Source: UBA2334 sp964396895 (GTDB taxonomy: Bacteria > Pseudomonadota > Gammaproteobacteria > Burkholderiales > Burkholderiaceae_C). From it: DNA of 64,000 nt. Position numbers and translations under genes: made by a program. The stretch lies in NCBI GenBank assembly GCA_964396895.1, contig CAYNGJ010000008.1, forward strand, positions 62,001 through 126,000, given 5' to 3'. Below the pieces are notes generated by a model that saw nothing but the letters and a program-made list of their open reading frames with translations, made no database searches and had not been told where the DNA came from. Shown here in pieces: positions 47,848 to 58,437 of the stretch. How positions within the stretch are numbered: the first letter of the stretch is position 1; the number at the start of each line of letters is the position of its first letter.

Positions 47848-50526
47848 ATGAAAACCCTGGTGATTGCCGAGAAGCCTTCTGTGGCCCAAGACATCGTTCG
47901 CGCGCTGACGCCGATGTCGGGCAAATTCGAGAAGCATGACGACCATTTCGAAAACGACACCCATGTGGTCACCTCGGCGGTAGGCCATTTGGTGGAAATT
48001 GCCGCGCCCGAAGAGTTTGATGTGAAGCGCGGCAAGTGGAGTTTTGCCCAGTTGCCCGTGCTGCCGCCGTACTTTGACTTGAAGCCCATCGACAAGACCA
48101 AGTCGCGCCTGAGCGCGGTGGTCAAGCTGGCCAAGCGCAAAGACGTGGGCGCACTCATCAATGCGTGTGACGCGGGGCGCGAGGGGGAGCTGATCTTCCG
48201 GCTCATCGAGCAGTACGCCGGTGGCAAAAAGCCCCTGGGCAAGCCCGTGCAGCGGCTGTGGCTGCAGTCCATGACGCCGCAGGCCATTCGCGACGGCTTC
48301 ACCCACCTGCGCACCGACGAGCAAATGCGCCCCCTGGCCGATGCGGCCCGCAGCCGCTCGGAGGCCGACTGGATGGTGGGCATCAACGGCACCCGCGCCA
48401 TGACGGCCTTTAACAGCCGCGACGGTGGCTTCTTCCTGACCACCGTGGGCCGGGTGCAAACGCCCACGCTGGCCGTGGTGGTGGAGCGGGAAGAAAAAAT
48501 CCGCAAGTTCATCAGCCGCAACTACTGGGAAGTGCACGCCAGCTTCCAGGCGCAGGCGGGTGAGTACCCCGCCAAGTGGTTCAACCCCGCCTGGAAAAAG
48601 CCCACCGGCGACCTGGCTGACCCCGAGCAGCGCGCCGACCGTGTGTGGAGCGAGGCCGAGGCCACCGCCATTGCCCAAGCATCGCGCCACCAGCCCGCCT
48701 GCGTGAGCGAAGAAAGCAAGCCCACCACCCAAGCCAGCGGCCTGCTGTACGACCTGACCAGCTTGCAACGTGAGGCCAATGGCCGCTTTGGCTTCAGCGC
48801 CAAAACCACGCTGGCCCTGGCGCAAAGCCTGTACGAAAAGCACAAGGCCCTGACCTACCCCCGTACCGACAGCCGCGCCCTGCCCGAAGACTACCTGCCG
48901 ACCGTGAAGCAGACCTTTGAAATGCTGGCGGACAGTGGCATGACCCATCTGGCACCGCATGCGCTGCTGGCACTGAGCAACGGCTACATCAAGCCCACCA
49001 AGCGCGTGTTTGACAACAGCAAGGTGAGTGACCACTTCGCCATCATCCCCACGCTGCAGGCGCCCGGCGGCCTGTCAGAAGCGGAACAAAAGCTTTACGA
49101 CTTGGTGGTGCGCCGCTTTTTGGCCGTGTTCTTCCCCGTGGCGGAGTTCACCGTCACCACCCGCATCAGCACCGTGGTGGCCACGGGCAATGAGTTCAAC
49201 TTCAAGACCGAGGGCAAAGTACTGGTCAAGCCGGGCTGGATGGCTGTGTACGGCAAAGAAGCCGCCGAAGACGTGGCCGAGGCCAAAGAGGGCGACAAAG
49301 GCCAAAACCTGGTGCCCGTGCAGCCCGGCGAAACCGTGCACAACACTACCGCCGACCCCAAGGGCCTCAAAACCCGCCCACCCGCCCGCTACAACGAAGC
49401 GACGCTGCTGGGCGCCATGGAAGGCGCAGGCAAGCTGATTGACGACGAAGAACTGCGTGCCGCCATGCAGGAAAAAGGCCTGGGCACGCCCGCCACGCGC
49501 TCCAGCATCATTGAAGGCCTGCTGGCCGAAAAGTACATGCTGCGCGAAGGGCGCGAGCTGATTCCCACGGCCAAGGCCTTTCAGCTCATGACGCTGCTGC
49601 GCGGCCTGAAGGTGGAAGAACTCTCACGCCCCGAGCTGACCGGCAATTGGGAATACCAGCTGGCGCAAATGGAGCGCGGGCAACTCAGCCGCGAAGCCTT
49701 TATGCGCGACATTGCCGACATGACGCAGCGCATGGTGCAAAAGGCCAAGGAATACGACCGCGACACCATCCCCGGCGACTACACCACGCTGGCCACCCCC
49801 TGCCCCAACTGTGGCGGGGTGGTGAAGGAAAACTACCGCCGCTACACCTGCGTGGGGGCCGATGGCCGGTCTGACGGCTGCGGCTTCTCGTTTGGCAAGT
49901 CCCCCGCCGGGCGCACCTTTGAGGTGGCGGAGGCCGAAGCCTTTTTGCGCGACCGCCACATTGGCCCGCTGGACGGCTTCCGTTCCAAGGCAGGCTGGCC
50001 GTTTGTGGCCGAAATGAAGTTGGTGTTCAGCGAAGAAGACAGCAACTGGAAGCTGGAGTTCGACTTTGGCGACGACAAAAAGGCAGAAGAAAGCGGCGAG
50101 TTGGTGGACTTTGGCGCTGCCGAGAGCCTGGGCCCCTGCCCCAAGTGCGGCAGCGCCGTGCACGAGCACGGCAGCAATTACGTGTGCGAAAAGTCCGTGC
50201 CCACCGCCGTTCAACCCACGCCCAGCTGCGACTTCAAGAGCGGTAAGGTCATATTGCAGCAGACGGTGGAGCCCGAGCAGGTGAAAAAACTGCTGGCCAC
50301 CGGCAAGACCGATTTGCTGGACAAGTTTGTCTCCATGCGCACCCGCCGCGCCTTCAAGGCCTTCCTGGCTTGGGATGCCAAAGAGGGCAAGGTGGCGTTT
50401 GAGTTCGAGCCCCGCACCAGCAAGTTCCCGCCGCGCAAGACAGCGGCAGCGCCAGAAGGCGCGGCACCGGCCAAGGCCCCTCCGGCCAAAAAAGTGGCCC
50501 GGAAAACAGCCACCACTAAAAAGTGA
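47848..50526 (+). CDS. topB: DNA topoisomerase III
   Basis: The 892-residue type IA topoisomerase starts MKTLVIAEKPSVAQDIVRAL. The TOPRIM acidic motif is NACDAGREGELIFRL, and the catalytic-tyrosine motif ALTYPRTDSRALPEDYL lies near residue 335. Two zinc-ribbon-like repeats come after about residue 650 (CPNCGGVVKENYRRYTC and CPKCGSAVHEHGSNYVC), and a Lys/Ala/Pro tail ends the chain. It decatenates and relaxes negatively supercoiled DNA through single-strand passage. It is divergent from the SET-domain gene across a short region of alternating purine-pyrimidine sequence. Confidence 0.95.
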   Translation: MKTLVIAEKPSVAQDIVRALTPMSGKFEKHDDHFENDTHVVTSAVGHLVEIAAPEEFDVKRGKWSFAQLPVLPPYFDLKPIDKTKSRLSAVVKLAKRKDVGALINACDAGREGELIFRLIEQYAGGKKPLGKPVQRLWLQSMTPQAIRDGFTHLRTDEQMRPLADAARSRSEADWMVGINGTRAMTAFNSRDGGFFLTTVGRVQTPTLAVVVEREEKIRKFISRNYWEVHASFQAQAGEYPAKWFNPAWKKPTGDLADPEQRADRVWSEAEATAIAQASRHQPACVSEESKPTTQASGLLYDLTSLQREANGRFGFSAKTTLALAQSLYEKHKALTYPRTDSRALPEDYLPTVKQTFEMLADSGMTHLAPHALLALSNGYIKPTKRVFDNSKVSDHFAIIPTLQAPGGLSEAEQKLYDLVVRRFLAVFFPVAEFTVTTRISTVVATGNEFNFKTEGKVLVKPGWMAVYGKEAAEDVAEAKEGDKGQNLVPVQPGETVHNTTADPKGLKTRPPARYNEATLLGAMEGAGKLIDDEELRAAMQEKGLGTPATRSSIIEGLLAEKYMLREGRELIPTAKAFQLMTLLRGLKVEELSRPELTGNWEYQLAQMERGQLSREAFMRDIADMTQRMVQKAKEYDRDTIPGDYTTLATPCPNCGGVVKENYRRYTCVGADGRSDGCGFSFGKSPAGRTFEVAEAEAFLRDRHIGPLDGFRSKAGWPFVAEMKLVFSEEDSNWKLEFDFGDDKKAEESGELVDFGAAESLGPCPKCGSAVHEHGSNYVCEKSVPTAVQPTPSCDFKSGKVILQQTVEPEQVKKLLATGKTDLLDKFVSMRTRRAFKAFLAWDAKEGKVAFEFEPRTSKFPPRKTAAAPEGAAPAKAPPAKKVARKTATTKK

Positions 50527-50590
50527 GCTTAAAACACTTTACTGATAAGCGTTGAGTGGTCAAAAAGTATTAAATTGATAACAATGGCCG
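50527..50590. repeat. AT-rich element after topB
   Basis: A 60-base AT-rich block (with ACTGATAAGCGTTGAG and AAATTGATAAC) lies directly after the topB stop, sharing GATAAGCG-type cores with the blocks at 11930 and inside murU. No terminator hairpin is evident in it. Confidence 0.4.
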
Positions 50591-50635
50591 TCAGGGCAAT
50601 GGATTCAAGCGCGGGGTGCCAATGGGGCGCTGAAT

Positions 50636-52120
50636 TCACTCGGCCACAGGCCGGTTGCGATTGGGAAAGCGCACCCCCACGCGCAGCCCGGGTGGTTGGC
50701 GACCAGGGTGGGAATCTTCCATCTTCAGCGTGGCCCCGTGCTGCTGCGTGATTTCATGCACGATGGCCAGGCCCAGTCCTGAGCCGTCCACGTTGGTGCC
50801 CAGGGCGCGGTAGAAGGGCTGCAGCACCAGCTCACGCTCGTTTTCGGGGATGCCCGGCCCCGTGTCTTCCACCTGCAGAATTTGCACGCCACTGAAAGGG
50901 TCCACCAGCACGCGTGCGGTCACCACGCCACCTTTTGGGGTGTAGTGGATGGCGTTGTCCACCAGGTTGCGCACCAGTTCGCTCAGCAGGGTGGGGTTGC
51001 CGTCCATCAGGCATTCGCGCGGCACGTGGCTGGGGCCGTCGTAGCCCAGGTCAATCTGCTTGTCCAGTGCGCGTGGGACGGAGTCTTGCACCACCTCGGT
51101 CACGATGCGCGCCAGGTCGATGGTGGCCGTGGGCAAGGTGCGGCCGGTGGTCTCGGCGCGCGCCAGGGCCAGCAGTTGGTTGACGGTGTGGGTGGCGCGC
51201 ACGCTGGAGCGGGCGATCAACTGCAGCGAGCGGTGAATCTCCTCGGGTCGTGTCTCGCGCTGCGCCATGTCGGCCTGCATGCGCAGGCCCGCCAGTGGGG
51301 TTTTGAGCTGGTGGGCGGCATCGGCCAAAAAGCGCTTTTGGGTGGTGAGCGAGGCCTTCAGGCGGTTGAGCAAGTCGTTGATGGAGGCCACCAGCGGCGC
51401 CACCTCTTCGGGCACGAAGGACTCGTCCAACGGGCTGAGGTCGTCAGGCTTGCGCTCGCGGATGCGCTGTTCCAGTTCGTTGAGCGGGCGAATGCCCCGC
51501 ACGAGTGCCAGCCACACCAGCAGCACCGCCAGCGGCAGGATGACGAACTGCGGCACCATCACGCCCTTGATGATTTCGGTGGCCAGGGTGGAGCGCTTGG
51601 ACAGGGTTTCCGCCACCTGGACCAGGATCAGTTTTTCCGGCACGGTGTGCGGGGTGGTGATCCACGAGTAGGCCACCCTGACCTCGTCGCCCCGGATGAT
51701 GTCGTCGCGCAGCATGACGCGGCCCGCCACGGGGGTGGCGTTGTCGGGCGGGGAGGGGAAGTCGGACTCTCCCAGCACATGCTCGCCCTTGAGGCCTCGC
51801 ACCTGGTAGTAGACCAGGTCGGAGTCGTCGGCCCGCAGGATGTCGCGGGTTTGACCCTGGATGTTGAGTTTCACCTTGCCCTGGCGGGCATCCACCAACT
51901 GCACAATCGTCTGCAGGTTGTGTTCGAGTGCGCGGTCAAACGGCTTGCCCGCGATGCCCTGGGCCACCCACCAGGTCAGGGCCAGGCTGAGCGGCCACAG
52001 CAGCAGCAGGGGGGTGAGCATCCAGTCCAGGATTTCCCCGAACAGGCTGCGTTTCTCGCGCTGAAACAGCCCGAAGGCCGTCAGGGTGGACGGGTCGTCC
52101 TCAGGCGGGAATTTTTTCAA
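50636..52120 (-). CDS. Sensor histidine kinase, TctE-like
   Basis: The 494-residue protein has two membrane helices (about residues 33-55 and 185-205) around a periplasmic TctE-like sensor domain, then a HAMP region and a HisKA domain with DAAHQLKTPLAGLR (His about residue 269). The ATPase part has NLVDNAIHYTPKGG, EDTGPGIPENE and GSGLGLAIVHEI. It pairs with the response regulator whose gene overlaps it by 20 bases. TctDE homologues sense tricarboxylates and control their uptake; no transporter is beside it here, so the signal is open. Confidence 0.92.
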   Translation of the reverse strand: MKKFPPEDDPSTLTAFGLFQREKRSLFGEILDWMLTPLLLLWPLSLALTWWVAQGIAGKPFDRALEHNLQTIVQLVDARQGKVKLNIQGQTRDILRADDSDLVYYQVRGLKGEHVLGESDFPSPPDNATPVAGRVMLRDDIIRGDEVRVAYSWITTPHTVPEKLILVQVAETLSKRSTLATEIIKGVMVPQFVILPLAVLLVWLALVRGIRPLNELEQRIRERKPDDLSPLDESFVPEEVAPLVASINDLLNRLKASLTTQKRFLADAAHQLKTPLAGLRMQADMAQRETRPEEIHRSLQLIARSSVRATHTVNQLLALARAETTGRTLPTATIDLARIVTEVVQDSVPRALDKQIDLGYDGPSHVPRECLMDGNPTLLSELVRNLVDNAIHYTPKGGVVTARVLVDPFSGVQILQVEDTGPGIPENERELVLQPFYRALGTNVDGSGLGLAIVHEITQQHGATLKMEDSHPGRQPPGLRVGVRFPNRNRPVAE

Positions 52121-52775
52121 GGCAGTAACCCAGCCCGCGCACGGTGGCGATGCGGATGGGGCCCTTTTCTATCTTCTTGCGCAGGCGGTGGATGTACACC
52201 TCGATGGCGTTGTTGCTCACCTCCTCGCCCCACTCGCACAGCCGCTCCACCAGCTGGTCCTTGCTGACGAGTCGGCCGGCGCGCTGCAGCAGCACCTCCA
52301 GCAGGCCCAGTTCACGGGCCGACAGCTCCACCATCTTGCCGTCGATGGTGGCCACGCGCCCTGCCTGGTCATACACCAGGGGCCCGTGCTTGATGGTGCT
52401 GCTGGCCCCGCCCATGCCCCGGCGGGTGAGGGCACGCACGCGCGCCTCCAGCTCCTGCAGGCTGAAGGGTTTGGCCATGTAGTCGTCCGCGCCGTAGTCC
52501 AGCCCTTTGACGCGCTCTTCGACGCTGTCGGCAGCGGTCAGGATGAGGACGGGCAAGGTGGCTCCCCGGGAGCGCAGGCGTTTGAGCACTTCCAGCCCGT
52601 GCATGCGCGGCAGGCCCAGGTCGAGAATGAGGAGGTCAAACTCGTTGTTGGTCATGAGGGCTGCATCGGCTTCGCTGCCACTGGCCACGTGGTCCACCGC
52701 CGCCCCCGCTGCGCGCAAGGTGCGCAGGAGTCCATCGGCCAGAACCTGATCGTCTTCAGCTATGAGGATTCGCAT
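52101..52775 (-). CDS. OmpR-family response regulator, TctD-like
   Basis: The 224-residue protein has a receiver domain with acidic pocket EDD (residues 7-9), phospho-acceptor Asp52 in LLILDLGLPRMHG, and the conserved Lys in YMAKPFS. A winged-helix domain ends VRGLGYCLEKIPA. It is expressed first in the two-gene unit with the histidine kinase. The unit stands just beside the MarR-recA region, a neighbourhood I know from other Comamonadaceae. Confidence 0.94.
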   Translation of the reverse strand: MRILIAEDDQVLADGLLRTLRAAGAAVDHVASGSEADAALMTNNEFDLLILDLGLPRMHGLEVLKRLRSRGATLPVLILTAADSVEERVKGLDYGADDYMAKPFSLQELEARVRALTRRGMGGASSTIKHGPLVYDQAGRVATIDGKMVELSARELGLLEVLLQRAGRLVSKDQLVERLCEWGEEVSNNAIEVYIHRLRKKIEKGPIRIATVRGLGYCLEKIPA

Positions 52776-52887
52776 CCCATTCTCCTTGTATCCCTGCCGA
52801 TGGGCCGTGGTGATGGTCGATTTTAGTGTTGCCCAGCGCTGGTTTCGGGCCGATGGTGCTCATGGTTTCCCCGTGGGCGGATGGCCG

Positions 52888-53382
52888 TCACTGGCCGTCC
52901 GCGTAGGCTTCCAGCCCCAGCGCCACCACGGTCGCCACGTCATTGCCCACCTGGGCGCGAAATTCGGCTTCGGCTTGCGCGACTGCGCGACCGAAGGCCT
53001 GCAGCCAGTCCAGGCCGAGTGGGGAGAACACCAGTCGCCGTGCCCTGCCATCGAGGGGGTCGGCGTCGCGCACCACCAGGCCCCAGGCTTCGCACTGGTC
53101 CATCAAGTTGGCCATGGCCTGCTTGCTCATGTGGGCGGAAAGCGCCAGGTCGGTCAGTCGTGCACCCCCCAGTGGCAGGTGGCGCATGAGGTGGATGTGC
53201 GCCGCACTGATTTGCTGGCGTGACGCGAGGTTGGACAAGGCCAGCGGGGCTTGCACATCGGCCGTCATCAGGGTCAGCACCCGCTGGTCGAAGGTCTGCA
53301 GTGCGCGCCCCATCAGGCGGCCCAGGTGGGCGTGACGCCACAGGGGGTCAGTGGTGGGAGTGGCAGTGTTCAATTTGGTCAA
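52888..53382 (-). CDS. MarR-family transcriptional regulator
   Basis: The 164-residue protein has the MarR winged helix: LTDLALSAHMSKQAMANLMDQCEAWGLV as recognition part and DPLDGRARRLVFSPLG as wing. Ligand and targets are unknown. The only start codons that fit are TTG at 53382 or TTG at 53373, neither with a visible ribosome-binding site. The gene is divergent from recA, and an imperfect inverted repeat overlaps the start, suggesting autoregulation. Confidence 0.85.
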   Translation of the reverse strand: MTKLNTATPTTDPLWRHAHLGRLMGRALQTFDQRVLTLMTADVQAPLALSNLASRQQISAAHIHLMRHLPLGGARLTDLALSAHMSKQAMANLMDQCEAWGLVVRDADPLDGRARRLVFSPLGLDWLQAFGRAVAQAEAEFRAQVGNDVATVVALGLEAYADGQ

Positions 53383-53396
53383 TCAAACTGACTAAA
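53374..53396. promoter_or_regulatory. Inverted repeat at the MarR gene start
   Basis: TTTGGTCA and TGACTAAA (one mismatch to perfect) flank seven bases and overlap the first codons of the MarR gene. It fits a dimeric MarR operator for autorepression. Confidence 0.5.
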
Positions 53397-53433
53397 AATA
53401 TGATTGTGACGGAAATTTTCGCTTGATACACTG

Positions 53434-53449
53434 CTGTACACGCATCCAG
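53434..53449. promoter_or_regulatory. Probable LexA (SOS) box of recA
   Basis: CTG, ten bases, CAG (CTGTACACGCATCCAG) lies 54 bases before the recA start and matches the CTG-N10-CAG LexA-site rule, with an imperfect right half (CCAG in place of ACAG). Confidence 0.6.
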
Positions 53450-53502
53450 TCTGTATGAAACAACACAGATGCTTTTCCACCACCAACCTGAGGTCACCCA
53501 CC

Positions 53503-54567
53503 ATGGAAGCTCCTGTCAAAACCATCAACGCTGAGAAAAGCAAAGCACTGCAGGCCGCACTGGCCCAAATCGAAAAGCAGTTTGGCAAAGGCACCATCAT
53601 GCGGCTGGGGGCCGGCGAGGTGATTGAGGACATTCAGGTGGTGTCCACCGGCTCGTTGGGGCTGGATGTGGCACTCGGGGTAGGGGGCTTGCCGCGTGGC
53701 CGGGTGGTGGAAATTTACGGCCCCGAGTCCTCCGGCAAAACCACGCTCACCCTGCAAGTGGTGGCGGAAATGCAAAAGCTGGGCGGCGTGTGCGCGTTTG
53801 TGGATGCAGAGCACGCGCTCGACATCCAGTACGCCCAGGCCTTGGGTGTCAATTTGCAGGAAATGCTGATTTCCCAGCCCGACACGGGTGAGCAGGCCCT
53901 GGAGATTGTGGACAGCCTGGTGCGCTCGGCCGCCGTGGACCTCATCATCGTGGACTCGGTGGCGGCTCTGACGCCCAAAGCCGAGTTGGAGGGAGACATG
54001 GGCGACTCGCTGCCAGGCCTTCAGGCGCGCCTGATGAGTCAAGCCTTGCGCAAGCTCACCGCCACCATCAAGAAAGCCAACTGCACGGTCATTTTCATCA
54101 ACCAGATCCGCATGAAAATTGGCGTCATGTTTGGCAGTCCAGAAACCACCACGGGTGGCAATGCGCTGAAGTTTTACGCATCGGTCCGACTGGACATCCG
54201 CCGCGTCGGCTCCATCAAAAAGGGTGACGAGGTCATCGGCAGCGAGACCAAGGTCAAAGTGGTGAAGAACAAGGTGGCCTCCCCGTTCAAAACGGCGGAA
54301 TTTGACATTTTGTACGGCCAGGGCATCAGCCGAGAGGGCGAAATCATCGACTTGGCCGTGGCGGGCAACATCATTGACAAATCCGGCGCTTGGTACGCCT
54401 ATCAGGGCGAAAAAATTGGCCAGGGTCGAGACAACGCCCGCGAGTTCCTGCGCGAAAACCGGGTACTCGCCCACGAAATCGAAAACAAGGTGCGCGCCTC
54501 CCTGGGGGTCCCCCTGTTGCCGGCTGCCATGCCCGTGGCCCACTCGACCGCTGCGGCCGAGGAATGA
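53503..54567 (+). CDS. recA: Recombinase RecA
   Basis: The 354-residue protein has Walker A GPESSGKTT at residues 73-81, the mobile loop with GDSLPGLQARLMSQALRKL and IFINQIRMKIGVMFG, and an acidic C-terminus. It forms filaments on single-stranded DNA for strand exchange and stimulates LexA self-cleavage. A LexA-like site upstream suggests SOS control. Its stop overlaps the recX start (ATGA). Confidence 0.98.
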   Translation: MEAPVKTINAEKSKALQAALAQIEKQFGKGTIMRLGAGEVIEDIQVVSTGSLGLDVALGVGGLPRGRVVEIYGPESSGKTTLTLQVVAEMQKLGGVCAFVDAEHALDIQYAQALGVNLQEMLISQPDTGEQALEIVDSLVRSAAVDLIIVDSVAALTPKAELEGDMGDSLPGLQARLMSQALRKLTATIKKANCTVIFINQIRMKIGVMFGSPETTTGGNALKFYASVRLDIRRVGSIKKGDEVIGSETKVKVVKNKVASPFKTAEFDILYGQGISREGEIIDLAVAGNIIDKSGAWYAYQGEKIGQGRDNAREFLRENRVLAHEIENKVRASLGVPLLPAAMPVAHSTAAAEE

Positions 54568-55058
54568 AGCCGGTCCGGGCGCGCGGTGACGAGGCGTCGG
54601 CCGCCCCAGGGCCTTCGCTCAAGGGTCGCGCGCTGCGGTGGTTGTCCATGCGAGAGCATTCGCGTGCCGAATTGGCGCGCAAGCTGGCCCCTCATGCCGC
54701 GGCACCCGAGGAGGTGGAGGCTTTGCTGGAGGACTTGATGGTCCAAGGCTGGCTCAGCGATGAGCGTGCAGCACATAGTGTGGTGCGGCGCCACAGCGAG
54801 CGCCTGGGCCTGGCCCGGGTCAAGCAGGCCCTGCATGCCAAGGGACTCGCCAGCGACGTGGTGGCCGAAGCCACGGCGGGTTTGGTCGACACAGAACGGG
54901 CGCGGGCCCTGCAAGTGTGGCAACGAAAATTCGGTCAGCCCCCCGCTGATGTGGCGGAGCAGGCCAAGCACGCCCGCTTCTTGATGGGACGTGGGTTTGG
55001 GCACGACACCATCCGAGCTGTGCTCAAGCAGGTGGCGGATCAGTTTCCCGGTGAGTGA
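54564..55058 (+). CDS. recX: Regulatory protein RecX
   Basis: The 164-residue protein is built of short three-helix repeats, with LKGRALRWLSMREHSRAELARKL at the front, GWLSDERAAHSVVRRHSERLG in the middle and HDTIRAVLKQV at the end. RecX binds and limits RecA filaments. It starts within the recA stop codon, so its level follows RecA at lower yield. Confidence 0.93.
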   Translation: MKPVRARGDEASAAPGPSLKGRALRWLSMREHSRAELARKLAPHAAAPEEVEALLEDLMVQGWLSDERAAHSVVRRHSERLGLARVKQALHAKGLASDVVAEATAGLVDTERARALQVWQRKFGQPPADVAEQAKHARFLMGRGFGHDTIRAVLKQVADQFPGE

Positions 55059-55093
55059 GTCGGCCGCCACTGCCAGGTTGGCACGTGTCGGCT

Positions 55094-56026
55094 TCAGAGC
55101 CCCAGCATCAGCTTCAGGTTTTGAACGGCCGCACCGCTGGCGCCTTTGCCCAGGTTGTCCAGGCGCGCCACCAACAGGGCGTGGCGGTGTTTGGGTTGCG
55201 AGTACACCCGGATTTCCAAACGGTTGGTGTCGTTCAGCCCCAGGGCATCCAGCTTGCCGTTGTCGGTGGGCTCTTCCACGCTCACCATGCCACCCCAAGA
55301 TTGGCTGGGGGCATAGTAAGCCACCAGGGCTTGGCGAAGGTCGTCGCCCGTGACGTTGCCGGGAAGGTCGTCGAGGTGCAGCGGCAACTGAACCAGCATG
55401 CCCTGCTGAAAGTTGCCCACGGCTGGCACAAACAGGGGGCGGCGGGTCAGGCCGGTCATGGCCATGATTTCTGGCAGGTGCTTGTGTTCCAGGCCCAAGG
55501 CATAGAGCTCGAACAAGGGGGCTGTACCCGCCTCGTAGGCCTCAATCATCGTGCGCCCCCCACCCGAGTAACCGCTCACGCTGGGGAGGCACACCGCTTG
55601 GTTCGGGGGCAGTAGGCTGGCGTCCACCAGCGGCCGCAGCAGGGCAATGGCGCCCGTGGCATAACAGCCTGGGTTGGCCACACGTTCTGCCGCTGCCACG
55701 GCGTCCCGTTGTCCGGGGGCCAGCTCAGGAAAGCCATACACCCAGCCGGGCGCCACCCGGTGGGCGGTGGACGCATCGATGATGCGTGGCGCGCGTCGGC
55801 CTTGCGCCTGAATGGCGTCCACCATGGCCACGGTGTCCCGCGCTGCGTCGTCGTGCAGGCACAAAATGACCACGTCGGCTTGCATCAGCAACTCGCGTTT
55901 GGCCTCGGGGTCCTTGCGCCGGTCGTGGGCAATGCTCAGTACCTGGATGGAGGGAAGCTGCGCGAGTCGGTCACGAATCTGCAGCCCCGTGGTGCCTGCC
56001 TCACCGTCAATGAATACCTGGCTCAT
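55094..56026 (-). CDS. argC: N-acetyl-gamma-glutamyl-phosphate reductase, type 2
   Basis: The 310-residue protein is the short ArgC class. MSQVFIDGEAGTTGLQI is the NADP-binding front, the catalytic cysteine is in VANPGCYATGAIALL (about residue 117), and SGYSGGGRTMIEAYE follows. It reduces N-acetylglutamyl phosphate in arginine synthesis. It stands alone, convergent with recX and divergent from sucC; palindromes in the latter gap may carry control. Confidence 0.94.
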   Translation of the reverse strand: MSQVFIDGEAGTTGLQIRDRLAQLPSIQVLSIAHDRRKDPEAKRELLMQADVVILCLHDDAARDTVAMVDAIQAQGRRAPRIIDASTAHRVAPGWVYGFPELAPGQRDAVAAAERVANPGCYATGAIALLRPLVDASLLPPNQAVCLPSVSGYSGGGRTMIEAYEAGTAPLFELYALGLEHKHLPEIMAMTGLTRRPLFVPAVGNFQQGMLVQLPLHLDDLPGNVTGDDLRQALVAYYAPSQSWGGMVSVEEPTDNGKLDALGLNDTNRLEIRVYSQPKHRHALLVARLDNLGKGASGAAVQNLKLMLGL

Positions 56027-56058
56027 GCTGATGCTCCTTCCGTGGCTGTGTCATGCCG

Positions 56059-56106
56059 CAACACGGCACTGTGCCGCGTGTTGTCAGTTATGCACAAGAT
56101 TTGTGC
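56059..56106. promoter_or_regulatory. Two dyads between argC and sucC
   Basis: An imperfect palindrome (CAACACGGCAC, T, GTGCCGCGTGTTG) at 56059-56083 is followed by a perfect one, GCACAA-GAT-TTGTGC, at 56092-56106. They lie 33-80 bases upstream of argC and could bind a regulator of either divergent gene. Confidence 0.4.
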
Positions 56107-56251
56107 GTTGCAACATGATACAGTGTGGAGTGGTGTGTTAAGCGCCCACATTATGTGACTCCGTGCAGCGGCCGTCCTTCACCTGAATTGCAGATCCTAC
56201 TCAGACGGTTTGGCCGCCGCCTTCACTTTCGACTCTTGAGAGAGATCATCC

Positions 56252-57415
<1,164 letters not shown>

Positions 57416-57439
57416 GCCCAGGAAAGCGAGAACACAGTC

Positions 57440-58333
57440 ATGTCGATCTACATCAACAAAGACACCAAGGTCATCACCCAGGGCATCACCGGTAAAACGG
57501 GCCAATTCCACACCGAAAAGTGCCAAGAGTACGCGAACGGCAAGAACTGTTTTGTGGCCGGAGTGAATCCCAAGAAGGCCGGCGAGTCCATCTTCAACAT
57601 CCCGATCTATTCTTCCGTCAAAGAAGCCGCTTCGGAAACCGGCGCCACGGTGTCGGTCATCTATGTGCCGCCAGCAGGTGCTGCAGCCGCCATCTGGGAA
57701 GCCGTTGAGGCCGACTTGGACTTGGCCATTTGCATCACCGAGGGCATTCCAGTGCGCGACATGCTGATGGTGCGCAACAAGATGAAAGCCAAAGAAGCCG
57801 CTGGCGGCAAAAAAACCCTGCTGCTGGGCCCTAACTGCCCTGGCCTGATCACCCCCGACGAAATCAAGATCGGCATCATGCCCGGTCACATCCACCGCAA
57901 GGGCCGCATTGGCGTGGTCAGCCGCTCCGGCACGCTGACCTATGAAGCTGTGGCTCAGTTGACGGAAATCGGTCTTGGTCAGTCCAGTGCTGTGGGCATT
58001 GGTGGCGACCCCATCAACGGCCTGAAGCACATCGACGTGATGCGCGCGTTCAATGACGATCCCGATACCGACGCTGTCATCATGATTGGCGAAATTGGTG
58101 GCCCGGACGAAGCAGAAGCCGCGCTGTGGTGCAAGGCCAACATGAAGAAGCCCATTGTGGGCTTCATCGCGGGTGTGACAGCGCCTCCTGGTAAGCGCAT
58201 GGGCCACGCTGGCGCGCTCATCAGTGGCGGTGCAGACACAGCCGATGCCAAGCTGGCGGTGATGGAGGAGTGCGGCTTCAAGGTCACGCGCAATCCTTCT
58301 GAAATGGCAAAACTCCTCAAAGCAATGCTCTGA
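57440..58333 (+). CDS. sucD: Succinyl-CoA synthetase alpha subunit
   Basis: The 297-residue protein starts MSIYINKDTKVITQGITGKTG, which includes the CoA-binding glycine motif. It has LLGPNCPGLITPDEIKIGIM and the active-site phosphohistidine in GHAGALISGG. It partners SucC. A strong intrinsic terminator follows before terC. Confidence 0.97.
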   Translation: MSIYINKDTKVITQGITGKTGQFHTEKCQEYANGKNCFVAGVNPKKAGESIFNIPIYSSVKEAASETGATVSVIYVPPAGAAAAIWEAVEADLDLAICITEGIPVRDMLMVRNKMKAKEAAGGKKTLLLGPNCPGLITPDEIKIGIMPGHIHRKGRIGVVSRSGTLTYEAVAQLTEIGLGQSSAVGIGGDPINGLKHIDVMRAFNDDPDTDAVIMIGEIGGPDEAEAALWCKANMKKPIVGFIAGVTAPPGKRMGHAGALISGGADTADAKLAVMEECGFKVTRNPSEMAKLLKAML

Positions 58334-58383
58334 TTTCGAGGGAAATGGGTCACCGCTGGCGGTGACCCCGTGCGTTTGTGCAC

Positions 58384-58427
58384 AATGGCAATGGCGTACC
58401 CGTTCGTGCGCCATTGCCATTTTTTTT
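58384..58427 (+). terminator. Rho-independent terminator of sucCD
   Basis: AATGGCAATGGCG pairs perfectly with CGCCATTGCCATT around a 12-base loop and is followed by a T run ending ten bases before the terC start. Confidence 0.92.
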
Positions 58428-58437
58428 GGGGTACGTG

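Noticed and set aside
53451..53468. CTGT-ATGAAACAAC-ACAG as a second LexA site upstream of recA
   Set aside because: The spacing between CTG and CAG is 12 bases, not 10, so it does not fit the LexA rule.
58334..58437. Manganese riboswitch upstream of the TerC-family gene
   Set aside because: The space is taken by the sucCD terminator, and no multi-stem structure typical for the yybP-ykoY element is visible.
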